A DNA stretch of 64,000 nt from Chersky-840 sp963810195 (GCA_963810195.1 CAWEMO010000001.1:496001-560000); one strand, 5' to 3'; counted from the stretch's first letter, positions 1-8,972 are shown. Numbers and translations are program-made. The notes: generated from the sequence alone by a model not told the origin.

Positions 1-1
1 G

Positions 2-1141
2 ATGGCTGTCCCGGTATTCGCTCCGACGGGAGAACTACGTGTCGAGTCGGGTTACGACCCCGCCAGTCAGATGTTCGTGTGGACGCATGGGCTGTCCCTC
101 CCGCTCGTCCCGCGACATCCAACTGCTCGTGATATCGCGCGCGCCCGTCAGGTGATCGAAGTGGAGTTGCTTGGTGACTTCCCATTCGTTGATGAGGCCA
201 GCAAGGCCCATGCCATCGCCGCCATCTGCCTGCCTCCGGTGCGACCGATGATCTCGGGTCCCACGCCACTTCACCTCATCGACAAGCCGGAACCGGAGAC
301 GGGCGGCACACTGCTGGCAGAGGCAATCTCCATCCCTGCACTCGGCCGCAGACCCACCATGATCACCGAGACCACTGGTGAGAACGAGTGGCGCTGGAAG
401 CTGGTGGCCGAACTCAACGTCTCGCGCCCCATTGTGATCATCGACAACGTCGAGCAGAAGCTGGGTTCGTCTGTGTTGAACTCGATGCTGACAATCGACT
501 CCTACAGCGACCGAGGAGTGGGTGGCTCCGACTCGATCACCGTGCCCATCAGGCAACTCTGGATCGCAACCGGGAACAACGTGCAGTTGAGCGACCAGAT
601 GGTTCGCCGGGTGATACTGATCCGGTTAGATGCCCATGGCAATCTCTCCGACCGGGCCTTCCGGCACCGCCCCTTGGTCGACTGGGCTCTGGAGCACCGG
701 AGCACCTTGGTGTGGGCGGTGCTGGTCCTCGTCCAAGCCTGGATCGCACAGGGTTGCCTACCGGGGTCACAGACGCTGAGTACGTACGAGTCCTATGCCC
801 GGGTCATGGGCGGCATCCTGGAGGTTGCCGGTATCCCCGGTTTCCTTGGCAACCGAGACCAGTTGCGCCAGTTCTCCGACCCCGACACCGACGCCTGGAA
901 CGGAATCGTCGGACAGTGGTGGGAGGCATTCGGGAGCAAGACGGTGGGCGCTGGCGATCTGCTTACCGTCGCCGAGGGCCATCTCCACGACCTTGGTGAT
1001 TCTCTTCACTCTCGACAGACGAGTTGGGGCGTCAGGCTCAAGGCAAAGAAGGACCGCGTCATCGGCGGCAAGAGGATTGTCTATCTCAGGACAACGCAGG
1101 GGGCGGCCCAATATCAACTCGACGAGGTGAAGGTGTCGTGA
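2..1141 (+). CDS. C-terminal part of a primase/helicase-like replication ATPase (5' end outside window)
   Basis: The reading frame is open to the window edge, so the ATG at base 2 is probably internal and the N-terminal domain is missing. About 379 residues remain. A P-loop-like stretch near residues 92-104 (DKPEPETGGTLL) has Gly where a Walker A Lys would be. It is followed by a Walker B-like strand (PIVIIDN, about residues 141-147) and a sensor-like IATGNN near residue 188. This arrangement resembles the ATPase half of plasmid- or phage-type bifunctional primase/helicases that remodel DNA at a replication origin. The iteron-like repeats that begin at the stop codon fit that role. The family assignment is an inference; the degenerate P-loop leaves activity uncertain. 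Confidence 0.55.
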   Translation: MAVPVFAPTGELRVESGYDPASQMFVWTHGLSLPLVPRHPTARDIARARQVIEVELLGDFPFVDEASKAHAIAAICLPPVRPMISGPTPLHLIDKPEPETGGTLLAEAISIPALGRRPTMITETTGENEWRWKLVAELNVSRPIVIIDNVEQKLGSSVLNSMLTIDSYSDRGVGGSDSITVPIRQLWIATGNNVQLSDQMVRRVILIRLDAHGNLSDRAFRHRPLVDWALEHRSTLVWAVLVLVQAWIAQGCLPGSQTLSTYESYARVMGGILEVAGIPGFLGNRDQLRQFSDPDTDAWNGIVGQWWEAFGSKTVGAGDLLTVAEGHLHDLGDSLHSRQTSWGVRLKAKKDRVIGGKRIVYLRTTQGAAQYQLDEVKVS

Positions 1142-1387
1142 ACCTCGCGTGAACCTGGCGTGCGGCGTAAACCAAAGGAGAGTCCAGGTCAAGGCAGTTC
1201 CCACGAACCTCGTGAACTTTGTGAACCTCTTCTAGGTAGGTAGAGATCTTCTGCGGTTCAGAAGAACGTGTCTACGACGGTGGGGGGCCGACCTCGTGGG
1301 CTGAGGTAGCAGAGGTTCAAGAGGTTCACATCGCCCTCGAAACAGCACGAAGGTCCTGTTGGGGGCTTCGCCACCTCGGGTGAACCT
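1138..1387. repeat. Cluster of iteron-like GTGAACCT repeats
   Basis: The octamer GTGAACCT or a one-mismatch form occurs in both orientations. Exact direct copies begin at 1138, 1149, 1221 and 1380, and a near copy (GTGAACTT) begins at 1212. Inverted copies are at 1313-1320 (AGGTTCAA) and 1322-1329 (AGGTTCAC). A further weak copy (ACGAACCT) begins at 1203. Close pairs are spaced 9 or 11 bases apart, about one helical turn. Position directly after a replication-type ATPase makes an origin or autoregulatory site plausible; function is inferred. Confidence 0.55.
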
Positions 1388-1670
1388 CGGTGGTGTCACT
1401 GTCTCTCAAGTGATCGGCTCCGCCGCTCACTTGGTCCAGCGCCCGTCGGCCCTTCGGGCCGCTGACCTTGGACCCACGAGACACCACCTCGTCCGTCACG
1501 GTTGTCCGCAACGAGAGGTTATGAAATGCCGTCTCCGCTCGCGGGTCTGATGACCCCACGGCTGGCTCATTGTCGCCCCGCGTCAAGGGCGTCCGAGGCT
1601 CCGAGGCATGGGAAGGGGAACGAAACATCAAGTGTCCCCACCTCGACCCCACCGGGTGCACACTGGGGGC
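1142..1670. other. Intergenic region holding the iteron-like repeats
   Basis: There is no convincing gene in this 529-base stretch. Its left half carries the GTGAACCT repeats. Its right half contains short GC-rich inverted segments (for example CCCGTCGGCCC/GGGCCGCTGACC near 1441-1470) but no clear terminator. Confidence 0.5.
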
Positions 1671-2339
1671 ATGAGAGATGTCATCGAGATGTCTGGAACG
1701 GCGGATGAGGGCGGCAATGTGGCCGTGATCGATGCCGAGCCGCCGACAGATCCATCGTTCGCGTCCACCCTCACGCCCGAGAAGCGCGAAGAGTTGATCA
1801 TGGTGATGCGCGACGCCAAGGTGTCGTTCACACGTATCGGCGAAATCCTGGGAATCTCGGGCCAGCGAGTGCACCAGATCTATTCGCGGGCTCTGTTGCT
1901 CCATCGTGACAAGTACACACTGGACGTCGCAACGCGCCGTCGTGCCGCGGCCATCAGCCTGATGATGGGGCTGGAGACCATCGAGTACAAGATTCACGAC
2001 GAGACACACCCGTCGACCAACGACGAGTGGACGTTCTGGCTGCAGACGTTGAAGGCGTTGACAACCTTGCTCGGGCTGGAAGAGCCAAAGCGGATGGCAG
2101 CGACCCACGACGTCACGATGGTGCAGGACAATCCCATCGCCGCTGAGCACGTAGCTCGGTTGGCGGCGTTTATCGAGAAGACGAGGGCGATCAGTGTGGA
2201 GGGGGCAGTGAGGCCACCTCTCCCGCCGGGGATGACCGAGCGCGCCATGGTGGGTCCGGCCAGCAACGGTCACGTCCATGTGGGGCCGCACGGACAGGGG
2301 ATGTGGTCGATGGTTCTGGAGTACCCGAGGCCGGATTGA
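1671..2339 (+). CDS. Helix-turn-helix protein, first of a tandem paralogous pair
   Basis: This is a 222-residue protein from the ATG at 1671, which follows a GGGGG stretch; an upstream ATG at 1608 would add 21 unconserved residues. A segment around residues 43-70 (ISGQRVHQIY) reads like a helix-turn-helix recognition unit of the sigma-70 region 4 or homeodomain-like type. The C-terminal third carries a conserved block (MVQDNPIAAE, then RPPLPPGMTER, then GPHGQGMWSM) repeated in the next gene. The two genes therefore arose by duplication. A DNA-binding role in a mobile or plasmid-derived region is likely; the target is unknown. No named family was recognised. Confidence 0.7.
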   Translation: MRDVIEMSGTADEGGNVAVIDAEPPTDPSFASTLTPEKREELIMVMRDAKVSFTRIGEILGISGQRVHQIYSRALLLHRDKYTLDVATRRRAAAISLMMGLETIEYKIHDETHPSTNDEWTFWLQTLKALTTLLGLEEPKRMAATHDVTMVQDNPIAAEHVARLAAFIEKTRAISVEGAVRPPLPPGMTERAMVGPASNGHVHVGPHGQGMWSMVLEYPRPD

Positions 2340-2580
2340 ACTGCCTGGCCGCTTCTGTGCTGAGATCCTCGGCGATTCCTCGGGCTGCTCGTGAGGCCTC
2401 GGCCCACGCACTTATTCGGTGAGACTTCACCATCGATGGCCATGTCGAGGTGCCAGTGATCGTCGGAACCTGACTGCGGTCGCCATGGGACAACTCGTAC
2501 CTGGTGGCGTGGGACACTTCCCTCGTCGAGCTGATTTTCACTTCCCCCCGCTGGCTTACGTCGAGGGGCACAATGGACCC

Positions 2581-3171
2581 ATGACCGATTTGCTGCCCGC
2601 CCATGGCGACTTGGACAAGCGGAACAAGGACGACATCGTCGTCCGGCTGAAGATGGCGGGGGCCACCTACCGCCAGATCTCGGCGGTCATGGGCATCTCG
2701 AAGAGCCAGGCCCAGCGCGTGTACCGCGTCGCCACCGGTGAGCAGTTCAAGCTCGATGTCGCACGCCACCGGCGTGAGTTGTACGCGGATCTTGAACTGC
2801 TGATCGAGACCTTGCGACCGCGCGTCCATGACGACGAGGTGCCAGCACACAAAGACGACGTCAACGCGTTCTTGCGTGCCAATAAGGCGAAGGCACTCCT
2901 GCTCGGATTGGAGGCGCCCAAGGCTACGACGGTGATGGGAGACTTCACGATGGTCCAGGACAACCCCATTGCCGCTGAGTTCGTGGCGGACCTCGCTGCG
3001 TGGATCCACAAGACCCAGGCCATCAGTGTCGAGGGGAATGTGAGACCACCGTTGCCGCCGGGGATGACCGAGAGGGTGATGGTGGAACCTTCGACCAACG
3101 GCCATGTGCACGCTGGGCCGCACGGGCAGGGGATGTGGTCGATGATCGTGGAGTTCCCACGGGAGGACTAA
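2581..3171 (+). CDS. Helix-turn-helix protein, second of a tandem paralogous pair
   Basis: This is a 196-residue protein from the ATG at 2581. A longer start at 2419 is possible, but its extra sequence does not match the sister gene. Residues about 17-50 form a helix-turn-helix-like unit (TYRQISAVMGISKSQAQRVY). The C-terminal block (MVQDNPIAAE, VRPPLPPGMTER, NGHVHAGPHGQGMW) matches the upstream gene closely, and the DNA there is also similar. The middle regions diverge, so the duplication is not recent. A 241-base gap separates the two genes, so each may have its own promoter. Function beyond probable DNA binding is unknown. Confidence 0.7.
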   Translation: MTDLLPAHGDLDKRNKDDIVVRLKMAGATYRQISAVMGISKSQAQRVYRVATGEQFKLDVARHRRELYADLELLIETLRPRVHDDEVPAHKDDVNAFLRANKAKALLLGLEAPKATTVMGDFTMVQDNPIAAEFVADLAAWIHKTQAISVEGNVRPPLPPGMTERVMVEPSTNGHVHAGPHGQGMWSMIVEFPRED

Positions 3172-3350
3172 GACCAGTTTGTCGTAGACGCCTTTTCGCG
3201 AAAGAACGGGGATTTATAAAGAAGGCCATCCAAGGTGAAGGCCTCAGGTCGTCGACGTACGGGTGAGTCGCTCTTGTCGGGCATCCCTTATCCCCAATCC
3301 AACGATTCGCGTATCTGGGCCAGTACCCTCAAGCTCCAAGGAGGTGCCTA

Positions 3351-3845
3351 GTGGCCACTGGATTCCTCAAGCGGGGCATGAACTACCTCGGGCTCACCGA
3401 AGATGAGTATGACGACGACGTGCGGCCCGTCCCCGACGAGCACCTTGACACGCTCGTCCACTCCTACGACTTGGGCGATGAGGAAGGGCTCTTGCCGACC
3501 GAAGCGGTACAGGCGGTGATCCCACTGGAACGGGAACAGAGTTCCCATGTGTTGGTGACCACTCGCAAAAGGCCTACGTACTCGACTTCACTGAGTCCCC
3601 ACGTCAACGCAGTCACACCTACCGAGTTCGCCGACGCCAAGCAGATCGCCGATGGCATCATGGCGGGCCAGCCGGTGATCGTGAACCTCCAGACGGCGGA
3701 CCGTGAACTCAAGCGCCGCATCATCGACTTCTCCAGCGGGGTGGTTTGTGGGCTGGGTGGAGGCATGGAGCGCATCGCCAGGGATGTCTTCTTGATTACG
3801 CCATCAGACCAGGAACTCTCGGCGGACGAGCGTCGACGAGCCTGA
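3351..3845 (+). CDS. sepF: SepF-like cell division protein
   Basis: This is a 164-residue protein from a GTG, preceded by a strong AAGGAGG at 3339-3345. The N-terminus (ATGFLKRGMNYLGL) matches the membrane-binding amphipathic helix of SepF. After an acidic linker comes the SepF core domain (about residues 83-155), with the pattern PTEFADAKQIADGI, VIVNLQ and RRIIDFSSGVVCGLGGGMERI. SepF anchors FtsZ rings to the membrane in actinobacteria and firmicutes. No ftsZ or division cluster lies nearby. This is therefore an orphan copy, possibly a second paralogue carried on the accessory segment. Confidence 0.9.
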   Translation: MATGFLKRGMNYLGLTEDEYDDDVRPVPDEHLDTLVHSYDLGDEEGLLPTEAVQAVIPLEREQSSHVLVTTRKRPTYSTSLSPHVNAVTPTEFADAKQIADGIMAGQPVIVNLQTADRELKRRIIDFSSGVVCGLGGGMERIARDVFLITPSDQELSADERRRA

Positions 3846-4098
3846 GCATCGGGTGTACCCGGTCGACGCTCCCGATCCCTACAGTGGGAAACCTACAGAA
3901 GGGTCACCATCCGAGGGACGCAGCGGAGCCATGCCCTGCGGGTTCCGCTGACGAGGTGTCGTCTCGGCCATCGACGGGAGCCCGGGCGGACCACCGGATG
4001 ACCTCCGTTAGGGATTGGGACAGGGCCTAGCAGCTCGCAATGTGAAGGCTGAACCAAGGAAACTGGCCGAACCGTCGACGCCTTCGTAGCCTTCCGCC

Positions 4099-5505
4099 AT
4101 GGCTCAGACAACGGCGTCCATCCTTTCGTTTCTGGGGGCTACTGGCACTGTCACCGGTAGCCGCTTCCTCCTCGACACTCCAAGTGCCCGGGTCCTGGTC
4201 GACTGCGGGATGTTCCAGGGACTGAAGCACCTGCGGGACCGAAACTGGGCGCCGTTCCCAGTCGAGCCCCGGTCGATCGACGCCGTGGTGCTGACGCACG
4301 CCCACCTTGATCACTCGGGCTACCTTCCCGCACTGGTGCGCGACGGATTCTGCGGGCCGATCCTCGCCACCGCCCAAACGGCAGAGTTGGCGGCGATCGT
4401 CATGGTCGACTCCGGCCATCTCCAAGAGGAAGAAGCCGAATACGCGAACCGCAAGGGGTTCTCCAAGCACCACCCGGCCCAGCCTTTGTATACCGAGGAA
4501 GACGCCTTGCGGGCCGCTGAGCGCTTCCGTCACGTTGCGTTCAACGCACTCTCTGAGACCGCCGACGGTGTCACCGTGATGCTCAGACCAGCCGGGCACA
4601 TCCTGGGATCATCGACCGCAACCCTCAGCGTCACCGGCACCGTGAACCGGACCCTGTTTGTCAGTGGTGACCTCGGCCGCATGAACCATCCGATCCTGCG
4701 GCCACCGGCACCACCACCAGAGGCCGACGTCATGCTCGTCGAGTCGACCTACGGTGATCGAACCCACGAGCCCGTCGAGGACGCCGAGGAGCGACTCGCG
4801 GCCGTCATTTCTCGTACCGCGGCGCGGGGCGGGACCGTCGTGATTCCGAGCTTCGCCGTCGACCGGACAGAGGTCATTCTGCTCGCGCTTCGCCGCATGA
4901 TCGCCAAGAAGCGCATCCCCGCGCTTCCGGTCTACGCAGACAGCCCCATGGCGCTCGACGTGCTGCGGGTCTATCGCCGGGCCATGGCGTCGGGTGATCC
5001 CGAGATCCGCCCCGAAAGCATCACCGATGGGGATCCCTTCGATCCCGGATCCTTACACGAGCTGCGGACCCAAGAGCAGTCGCGGGAGCTGAACGACCTC
5101 CACTACCCGTCAATCATCATCTCGGCTTCGGGGATGGCCACGGGAGGTCGGGTCCTGCACCATCTGTTGCGGTGCCTTCCGGACAACAGGTGCGCGGTGG
5201 TGCTCCCGGGATTCCAGGCTGAGGGCACCCGGGGTCGGCTGCTCGCCGACGGTGCCAGGACGATCAAGATGCTCGGTCGGTACGTGCCCGTGCACGCGGA
5301 GGTCGTGGTCGTCGACGCATTCTCGGTTCATGCCGATGGCAACGAGATCGTTGACTGGCTGCGACGGGGGCCAAAGGCTCCCGACACCGCATTTGTCATC
5401 CACGGAGAGCCACAAGCCGGGACCGTGCTCGCCAAGCGTCTCGAATCCGAACTTGGTTGGCATGCCGTGGTCCCAACGCCCGGCGAGCGCGTGCGAGTGG
5501 ACTGA
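4099..5505 (+). CDS. Metallo-beta-lactamase / beta-CASP RNA-processing-type hydrolase
   Basis: The protein has 468 residues. The metal-binding HAHLDHSG motif is at residues 67-74, the beta-CASP region spans roughly residues 190-340, and the later motifs ISASGMATGGR, AFSVHADGNE and VIHGEP complete the architecture of the CPSF73/YSH1-like family. Members are zinc-dependent nucleases or predicted exonucleases acting on RNA. In mycobacteria and relatives such a gene is often found with dormancy genes, and here DUF1876 and CBS genes follow. The ATG has no strong ribosome binding site. It is convergent with the DUF1876 gene, with stops 60 bases apart. Confidence 0.9.
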   Translation: MAQTTASILSFLGATGTVTGSRFLLDTPSARVLVDCGMFQGLKHLRDRNWAPFPVEPRSIDAVVLTHAHLDHSGYLPALVRDGFCGPILATAQTAELAAIVMVDSGHLQEEEAEYANRKGFSKHHPAQPLYTEEDALRAAERFRHVAFNALSETADGVTVMLRPAGHILGSSTATLSVTGTVNRTLFVSGDLGRMNHPILRPPAPPPEADVMLVESTYGDRTHEPVEDAEERLAAVISRTAARGGTVVIPSFAVDRTEVILLALRRMIAKKRIPALPVYADSPMALDVLRVYRRAMASGDPEIRPESITDGDPFDPGSLHELRTQEQSRELNDLHYPSIIISASGMATGGRVLHHLLRCLPDNRCAVVLPGFQAEGTRGRLLADGARTIKMLGRYVPVHAEVVVVDAFSVHADGNEIVDWLRRGPKAPDTAFVIHGEPQAGTVLAKRLESELGWHAVVPTPGERVRVD

Positions 5506-5552
5506 GCCCCAAGCCCGGTGCGGCATTCCCGGTGGGGGAAGGGGCAGTGTAG

Positions 5553-5566
5553 AGCCCGTTCGGGCT
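5553..5566. terminator. Small hairpin between convergent genes
   Basis: AGCCCG and CGGGCT form a 6-base inverted repeat with almost no loop, between the beta-CASP gene and the end of the DUF1876 gene. It could act as a weak bidirectional terminator. No T-run follows. Confidence 0.3.
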
Positions 5567-5819
5567 AGAGGTGTGCTGGTCGACCCTCACGCTCAGAGAT
5601 CGTCTCGGTGACAGCGTCGAGAAGCTGGTGCGACAAGTCGGACAGGGCGCGTGCAGCAGCAAGTTCTTCGCCGACCATCGGCATGTTCGGGTCAGCCGGG
5701 TGGCGTCTCGCCCTACCGGTGCTGATGAATCTGGCACCACGGATGGTCAGCGACGCGCGTGCCTCGGTATGGCTCTCGTCCTCGCTGAAGGTGATCTCAA
5801 TCTCACTGGTCTCGATCAT
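5565..5819 (-). CDS. DUF1876 (Rv1738-like) small protein
   Basis: This is an 84-residue protein with GGGAGGGG just upstream of the ATG at 5819. It follows the DUF1876 pattern known from Mycobacterium tuberculosis Rv1738: an acidic N-terminal strand pair, TEARASLTIRG, then ADPNMPMVGEELAAARALSDLSHQLL in the helical part. Rv1738 is one of the most strongly hypoxia-induced DosR-regulon proteins and resembles ribosome-hibernation factors in fold. The neighbours (beta-CASP hydrolase, CBS protein) also occur in that regulon, so a dormancy or stress role is inferred. Confidence 0.88.
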   Translation of the reverse strand: MIETSEIEITFSEDESHTEARASLTIRGARFISTGRARRHPADPNMPMVGEELAAARALSDLSHQLLDAVTETISEREGRPAHL

Positions 5820-6412
5820 CTCGTCCCCTCCCGGGCGGCCGGGTCATAAGGCTACGCCTGCGGGCATCGATCACGCGTTGGTGCCTGGCCCGTGCGAAAT
5901 CAGGCGAGTCCGATCAGACCGACATCTGGCCGTGGGTCACGTCCACCGAGGGCGCTCCCACTCCGGGCGCATCGCTGCCAACCGGGCGTCGGCAGCCTTG
6001 ACCCGGTGGCGGAGTTTGGTCACGGTCTGCGGGTTCGTCTTTGGAGGGCTCTCTCCACGAGCACCCGGGCCGGGGGTAGCGCCCTCCGGTGAGCCCGGTG
6101 TGCGGTTGGGCTCCGGGCCAGGGTGCGAACAAGCAGGGCTGAACCAGTAACCGCCCCACCAGTGGTCAGACCGGCATCAGCGGTCCCGGGATGGGTCCAC
6201 AAGGCCGTGGGCGGCCCGCAACGGAGCACCCCCAGCAGCGGCTGACGGCGGTCGAAGGGACAGTGCTCAACGAGACCACGGGGCGCATCCTGGAAACCCG
6301 CCAGCCACCCTGACGCCTGACGCTGGCCATCGGGAGCCGAGGCTCCCAGCCGGTCTCCCCGAGAGGACTTCCGACCCTGTCCGGCCCGGTTCTCGGGATC
6401 GATAGTTGAGCC
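5820..6412. other. Long intergenic region between divergent dormancy-type genes
   Basis: These 593 bases separate the start of DUF1876 (minus strand) from the start of the CBS gene (plus strand), so both promoters must lie here. AGGACTTCCGACCCT at 6364-6378 vaguely resembles a DosR box half-site arrangement. No gene is supported. Confidence 0.4.
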
Positions 6413-6841
6413 ATGGAAGATATTCCTTTTGCCAGCGTGTCTCCGGCTGGTTCCGTCCCCATCGCCGAAGTGACCGAGGAGGAGGTCGTCCGGGTCTCGC
6501 CGGACGCCCGTCTCAGTGAGGTGGTAGAGGCGCTCGTCGGAGCCAACATCGGCGCTGTCGTCGTCGGTGACAAGGCGAGGGTCATTGGCATCATCTCTGA
6601 ACGCGATGTGATGCACGCGCTCGGCGCAGGCGGCGACCTCGGTGCCATGTCGGCGATGGACGTCGCCCACACGAACCTCATCTGGTGCGATGTCACCGCC
6701 ACGGTTGCCGAGGTTGCGGCGGAGATGATGCAGCAGTATGTCCGCCACGTCCTAGTCGAGCAGGACGGCCATCTTGTGGGCATCGTCTCGGCGCGTGACC
6801 TGCTCGGGGTGTACGCGGCTGAGGACGTCGAAATCGAGTAG
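6413..6841 (+). CDS. CBS-domain pair protein
   Basis: This 142-residue protein consists almost entirely of two CBS domains (about residues 18-78 and 84-140). Diagnostic segments are VIGIISERDVMHAL ending the first and HLVGIVSARDLLGVY ending the second. Stand-alone CBS pairs bind adenine nucleotides and act as energy sensors. Mycobacterial Hrp1 (Rv2626c) is such a protein in the DosR regulon. Its position next to DUF1876 and the beta-CASP gene supports the same kind of role here. The start ATG lacks a clear ribosome binding site; GATAGTT about 10 bases upstream may be a -10 element. Confidence 0.9.
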   Translation: MEDIPFASVSPAGSVPIAEVTEEEVVRVSPDARLSEVVEALVGANIGAVVVGDKARVIGIISERDVMHALGAGGDLGAMSAMDVAHTNLIWCDVTATVAEVAAEMMQQYVRHVLVEQDGHLVGIVSARDLLGVYAAEDVEIE

Positions 6842-7926
6842 GTGCAGGAGTTCCTAGCCGGGCCAACCAATGGCCAGCCTTAGCCTCAGTGTTACAGCGC
6901 CCATTGTCCAAGGATTGTTGACCCAATCGGGACTGCCGGTTCCTGCTCGCGGTCCGATGGTCTTCTCAACAGCCCAACCCATCCGGTAACGCTCGATCAA
7001 TCCACGGGAGACGGTCATGGACGCGTGCCGTTGACTTTTGGTGTTGACGTTGATGGCGACGCGCCGGAGTCGTCCTAGGCAAATCTGAGTGTGTGCGCCT
7101 TTCGTGGAGCACTATGCCTGTTCCGGACCCGTATAGCATCTCTCTTCGGCGTGCCGCGCTCGGGGGCCATGGGTCATGCCATCGTCCTGCGAGCTTGTCA
7201 GCGCCACCGAGCCAACCCCTCGATCGGCCGTGCCACCCTCTGGGCTGTCCGCATCCTCTTGTCGGGCAGCTCGTCCTGTGGGTACGGTGCGCCGATATCG
7301 GATATCAGGGCGCTCAAACAGGGGTTGAGGGAGCTTGCCAGAGCAGTTGAGGAGTTGGCAGATGCCGTGGAGGACGCCGTCCAAGGCCGAACCGCGTCTG
7401 AGATGAGCGGCGCCAGGAGCGCGAGTCACAAAGCGAGGCAGGTTGTTCAGCGCTTCAACTGACCCGCAGCGTGATCGGTCTTGGTCGAGCTGGGTCAGGT
7501 CCAACCGAGCGCCTATCCTCCGCACCGGCGATACAGGACGGGTCGCCGTCAACGGATGGGTGGCTGCCGGTCCGGGGCGGGGAGGATCACTTATGTGTCG
7601 GATCGCACGTCGGCAGTTCATCATCAGCTCACCGGCCGCGAGGCGTGGGACCGTCAGGCCTCGGGGGCAAGGCTTGACGGTCCCCGCGTCGCTCCGAGCA
7701 GCGTGAACTCGGCACGCTGCAGACGTAACCAACTCGTCAACGATGCCCCGGCGTCGGTCTCGGTGTCATCCCCAAGAATGACGAGCACCTCCGTCTGTCG
7801 CCCTAGCTCGCATGACTGCCACCATGGCAGATTGGCCATCATCCGTCGGCTGTTTGACGCCGACAGGCATGTGGGCGTCGTGACGATTACGATTCAACCA
7901 GCCAATATCTGACTCAGGGCAACGCC
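6842..7926. other. 1.1-kb stretch without a convincing gene
   Basis: Overlapping open frames on both strands lack recognisable domains and good starts. A run rich in Ala, Glu and Leu at about 7303-7462 on the plus strand and one at 7654-7842 on the minus strand could be gene remnants. The left end contains one copy of the 108-base dispersed repeat. Confidence 0.4.
6934..7042 (+). repeat. Dispersed ~108-bp repeat, copy 1
   Basis: This stretch matches 15868-15975 along its whole length with scattered substitutions. Shared blocks include CAACCCATCCGGTAACGCTC and GAGACGGTCATGGACGCGTG. Both copies are in the same orientation and in gene-free DNA. Confidence 0.75.
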
Positions 7927-8238
7927 ATGGAGGTATCGATGGCGGTGGCAGTGCAGCTTGATTTCGAGGGTGCCACGCTCGAACAGTACGACCAGATCAA
8001 CGAGAGGATTGGACTCCTACCCGGGGGTCCCGCCTCGGCGCAGGAACTCTTTCACTGGGTCATGAAGACCGACGACGGTTTTCGCGTCGTTGATGTGTGG
8101 GATTCACGCGAGGCGTTCGAGAGGTTCGAGCGGGAGAAGCTCACTCCGACCTACGAAGAGGTCGGCATTCGCCATCCGCCCGAAATCCAGTTCTTCGAAG
8201 TCCACAACTACTTTCCCGGTGGACGGTGGAGAGCCTGA
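7927..8238 (+). CDS. Small dimeric alpha/beta-barrel (ABM-like) protein
   Basis: This is a 103-residue protein; a start at the second ATG (7939) is equally possible. The pattern VQLDFEGATLEQYDQINERIGL, then FRVVDVWDSREAFERFEREKL, then PPEIQFFEVHNYF is typical of actinobacterial ferredoxin-like ABM or dimeric alpha-beta-barrel proteins of about 100 residues. These include monooxygenases and mostly uncharacterised small enzymes. No catalytic residue can be assigned. The gene stands alone, facing a broken tetR-type gene. Confidence 0.75.
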   Translation: MEVSMAVAVQLDFEGATLEQYDQINERIGLLPGGPASAQELFHWVMKTDDGFRVVDVWDSREAFERFEREKLTPTYEEVGIRHPPEIQFFEVHNYFPGGRWRA

Positions 8239-8293
8239 CCAACGGTCGAGTGCAGAAAAGCGACTCAGACGGTCGCTTCCCGACTCCCTGAGT

Positions 8294-8972
8294 TCAGCCA
8301 CAGTTGCCATCTGCGTCGGCATCGGCCGGCTCGTCGTGTGCTTGGACGGCACGCCGGAGGAGTGTCTTCAAGATATCAGCGGTCAGCGCCCCGATCTGGG
8401 TGGGGGACTGGTCGAAGTCCACCATGAGCGCCTGGGTGGTGAAGGCAGAGAAGTTGAGGGCGAAGGCCAACACCAGATCCTCCGGAGGCGCGCCAGTGCC
8501 ACCGGCCTTTTCCCAAGCCAGGCTCGCGAGGTAGTGCACCCCTCGGACTCGGGACTCGCGTCGGAGGGCGTCCACTTCGGAGAGCACGGCAGAGGCATGG
8601 CGACTTGGGGCGTGGATGTCCCAGAACGCCTCGCCGAGGATCTCGGCGTTTCGCGTATGGATCGTGAGCGCCACGCCCTCGATCCAGCCGTCGAGGTCGT
8701 CCGTGGGTGAGGGCAGGCCCTCGATCGGGCGGCGGCCACGCCTCGAACATGTCCTTCACCGTGGCCAGGATCAACTCGTCGTGGCTAGCGTAGTGACGAA
8801 AAACGGTGCGGGGGCTCACGCTCGACACCTGAGCGATCTCGTCGACGGTGGCATCAAACCCCCGTTGGGCGACGACGTCCATGGCGGCTCGCCTGATGCG
8901 AGCACGAGTGAGGTCTCGTTGCTCCTCAGCCAGCGAAGGAGGGGATGGCCCCTGTGAGTTATCCACGGTCAT
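8294..8972 (-). pseudogene. TetR-family regulator broken by an apparent 1-base insertion
   Basis: From the ATG at 8972 the first frame gives a clear TetR DNA-binding domain (RARIRRAAMDVVAQRGFDATVDEIA, then VSPRTVFRHYASHDEL). It then runs into low-complexity Arg/Pro sequence after about residue 80. The C-terminal ligand-binding half continues in another frame (GWIEGVALTIHTRNAEILGE onward) to the stop at 8294. Deleting one base in the GCCGCCGCCC run at about 8722-8745 joins the two halves into a protein of about 225 residues. It is either a recent pseudogene or a sequencing error; three other loci in this window show the same +1 defect. The regulated gene is unknown. Confidence 0.85.

Noticed and set aside
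6364..6378. A DosR-box upstream of the CBS gene (AGGACTTCCGACCCT)
   Set aside because: It matches the mycobacterial consensus only partly and I found no equivalent before the other dormancy-type genes. Kept as a hint in the intergenic entry only.
7091..7912. Genes in the long gap after the CBS gene
   Set aside because: The frames overlap one another on both strands, lack family motifs and ribosome binding sites, and share compositional bias.
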